Below, piece by piece: positions 62,201 to 64,000 of a DNA stretch of 64,000 bases (positions are counted from its first letter, which is position 1; each line of letters begins with the position of its first letter). Source of the DNA: Linepithema humile (taxonomy: Eukaryota > Arthropoda > Insecta > Hymenoptera > Formicidae). The stretch spans positions 1,674,001-1,738,000 of the forward strand of contig NC_090133.1 of NCBI RefSeq assembly GCF_040581485.1, in the 5' to 3' direction. Position numbers and translations under genes: made by a program. The notes under the pieces were generated by a model. That model searched no databases. It saw only the letters and a program-made list of their open reading frames with translations, and was not told the DNA's origin.

Positions 62201-64000
62201 TCAGATTTCGCTTCTTCGTCTTCCGCGGATTTCGCTCCTTCTTCCTCCGCGGATTTCGCTCCTTCTTCCTCCGCGGATTTCGCTCCTTCTTCCTCCGCGG
62301 ATTTCGCTTCTTCTTCCTCCGCGGATTTCGCTCCTTCTTCCTCCGCGGATTTCGCTCCTTCTTCCTCCGCGGATTTCGCTTCTTCTTCCTCTGCAGACTT
62401 CGCTCCTTCTTCCTCAGCGGATTGCGCTTCTTCTTCCACAGATTTTGCTTCCTCTTCTACAGATTTCTCCTCTTCCTCTTCAGCAGATTTCGCTCCCGAA
62501 TCTTCCGCTTCTTCCGATTTTATCTCTTCTACATCTTCAGAGCCTGCTGTTTCAGCGCTTTCTTTTTCCTCAGTTGCACCTTCAGCTTCCGCACTTTCAC
62601 TCTGCGCTTCTTCCTCAGCGCTAACTTTCTCATCTTCGCCACTCACCGTCTGATCCTCAGTCGATTCGGCACCCTCTTCAGCTTTGCTGTCAGCTTCCTC
62701 CTCTTTCTCGCTTCCTTCCTCAACGCTAGCTTCCGCGGATGCTTGTTGAGCTTCCGCCTCTTCTTTGGACTCAACTTCTACTTCTTCGGTACCTTCCTTG
62801 GATTCCTCTTGCGTTTCGTCTTCAGCCTTTGATTCTTCGGCTTCACTTTTTTCTTCCTCGGACTTTGATTCGTCGTCTACTTTTTCCTCGTCGGATTTTT
62901 CGTCTCCTACTTTTGTTTCTTCGTCGGATTTCTCTTCGTCAGGTTTCTCTTTCTCTTCCTCCTCGGTTTTCGCTTCTTCGCTTTCAGTCACTTTTTCGGA
63001 GGAATCGGTTTGTTCTCCGTCGTCTTCTGTCGCTTCGGATGCACCTTCTGCTTCCTCTGTTTCTTTTATAAAAACAATGTTAATTCTTTAAAGATTCTTG
63101 CAGTTTGAATGAAATTCCAAAGTGTCAGTGACCATTCTAACCATTAAATTTTGTTATTATTACCTTAATCAACTTTCCAAATTCTTGATTCAAATTTTTC
63201 TATATTTATTCTTAAATACGTTGATAATTATACTAATTTTACCTTCTTGAGCGGCGCTATCTTCGGCACTCTCGGCAGCCGCGGCTTCTTCGCTTGGTTC
63301 GTCTTCTACTTTTTCGGATTCTCCCTCTGTCTTTTCTTCGCTAGTGTCGGCTTGCTCTTCAACCGCTTCCTTACTCTCATCTGCGGCCGTTTCAGTGCCT
63401 TCCTCTACGGATCCTTCCTCGTCCTTAGCCGCACTCTCTTCTTTCGAATCATCGTCTGCTGCCTCTCCAGCCTAAAGAAAAAAATAAATCTGCAATATTG
63501 ACTTTCAGATTTTTTTTCTTAGAACATCCTACACATTAATTTTATTGTGTTAACTGTATAAAAATTATACATCTAAAAAAAATTATTTTATGTAACAGTG
63601 GATTTTATTTCGTATAGAGTTAAAATATATTAATAGACTGATTTTTATCGAGATTAAGTTGAGAATTTAATTAATTTGAGATTTAATTACTTAAAATGAC
63701 GGACGAGATTTGACTAATGAAGGTAAAAATTTAGAATAGAATTGACCCTAAAGTGTTTAGAAGATCTTACTTCCTCGCTCGCAGGTGACGCTTCCTCATG
63801 GCTTTCTTGGTCGACCTCGATTCCGACCTCTGCACTGGTCTGCTCCAAAGATCCTTCAAACGAAATATTCTAGAAATCGCTGTGTTCCAGCTGAATATTC
63901 GCCATCATCTAGTATTACCTGTGCCGAGATCCTTGAGTGCCTTCTCGATGTACGGTCGACATAGATCTTCAGACGGTATCCGTTCTAGCTCGTCCTCGCT
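59234..64000 (-). CDS. SRL: Sarcalumenin, 5' end outside the window
   Basis: Sarcalumenin is a Ca2+-binding glycoprotein of the sarcoplasmic reticulum lumen with an EHD/dynamin-like GTPase fold; it supports SERCA in muscle. Ten exons are visible, 5' to 3': >64000-63919, 63853-63771, 63471-63243, 63056-62028, 61880-61626, 61332-61216, 61035-60863, 60365-60174, 60052-59789 and 59617-59234, about 2.8 kb in consistent phase. The first four encode a very long Glu/Ser/Ala-rich segment with KSAEEE repeats. Then follow the EHD-type helix (LRPRDHINQLLKL), P-loop GPWSGGKSS, EIPGI at the G3 position (usually DTPGI), LNKADQV (G4), DACQWFIDRADIIFLV, and the C-terminal domain with DLPDPDVYRDFFRLNPL. The protein stops at TGA 59234-59236. 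No signal peptide can be seen because the N-terminus lies beyond the window. Confidence 0.94.
62223..62438 (-). repeat. Coding 24-bp tandem repeat in SRL
   Basis: Nine head-to-tail 24-bp units (plus-strand starts 62223, 62247, 62271, 62295, 62319, 62343, 62367, 62391 and 62415). They encode an eight-residue acidic unit of the form KSAEEE(G/E)A or KSAEEEGA. The middle units are nearly identical, and the last two on the plus strand have drifted. The repeat keeps the SRL frame. Confidence 0.93.

Noticed and set aside
62081..62653. Long plus-strand Ser/Phe-rich open frame (190 residues) and a Leu-rich one beside it
   Set aside because: They are antisense to the sarcalumenin acidic exon. The 24-bp repeat is open in several frames, and no family is recognisable.
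1..64000. CRISPR array, bacterial operon or viral insertion
   Set aside because: No regularly spaced repeats with unique spacers, no Shine-Dalgarno-spaced gene runs, and no capsid, polymerase or integrase-like frame was seen.

Overview
This is nuclear DNA from an animal and almost certainly an insect. Genes are split by short AT-rich introns with GT-AG borders, intergenic DNA is full of microsatellites, and a (TTAGG)3 run of the arthropod telomere type sits in a promoter. Alternating AT-rich and CpG-rich noncoding blocks and mariner-type termini beginning TACAGGGTG are reminiscent of Hymenoptera such as ants, but that placement is an inference. Nothing bacterial or viral was seen, and there are no CRISPR arrays, tRNAs or rRNAs that I can recognise.

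The left end (1.1-11 kb) is gene-dense. In order it holds AMDHD2 (N-acetylglucosamine-6-phosphate deacetylase, minus, 7 exons), LONP1 (mitochondrial Lon protease, plus, 10 exons), a DGCR6/gonadal (gdl) homologue (minus, one coding exon) and COX8 (cytochrome c oxidase subunit 8, plus, 2 exons). They form two head-to-head pairs, AMDHD2/LONP1 and gdl/COX8, each around a 0.6-0.8 kb intergenic segment. LONP1 and gdl converge tail to tail. Two of the four products are mitochondrial.

From 11 to 54.5 kb the only gene I can support is UBL3, a prenylated membrane-anchored ubiquitin-fold protein on the minus strand. I rebuilt all four coding exons (20154-20218, 23492-23656, 24339-24447, 53755-53787) into a complete 123-residue protein ending in a CaaX box. 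Its first intron is 29.3 kb. The 9 kb downstream of its stop codon is noncoding, rich in microsatellites, and contains a near-perfect 87-nt hairpin.

The right end (54.5-64 kb) holds ST13/HIP (Hsc70-interacting protein, plus), read only through its TPR domain, and sarcalumenin (SRL, minus), an EHD-type GTPase-like protein with a very long Glu-rich N-terminal region that runs off the window. UBL3 and ST13 form a third head-to-head pair, with a PIF/Harbinger-like MITE between them. A second, mariner-like MITE lies between ST13 and SRL.

I found no undescribed multi-gene system. The observations most worth checking are a GC-AG intron in AMDHD2, an upstream ORF overlapping the LONP1 start, the missing C-terminal half of ST13, a changed G3 motif in sarcalumenin together with its in-frame 24-bp repeat, the UBL3-strand hairpin, and the two MITEs.
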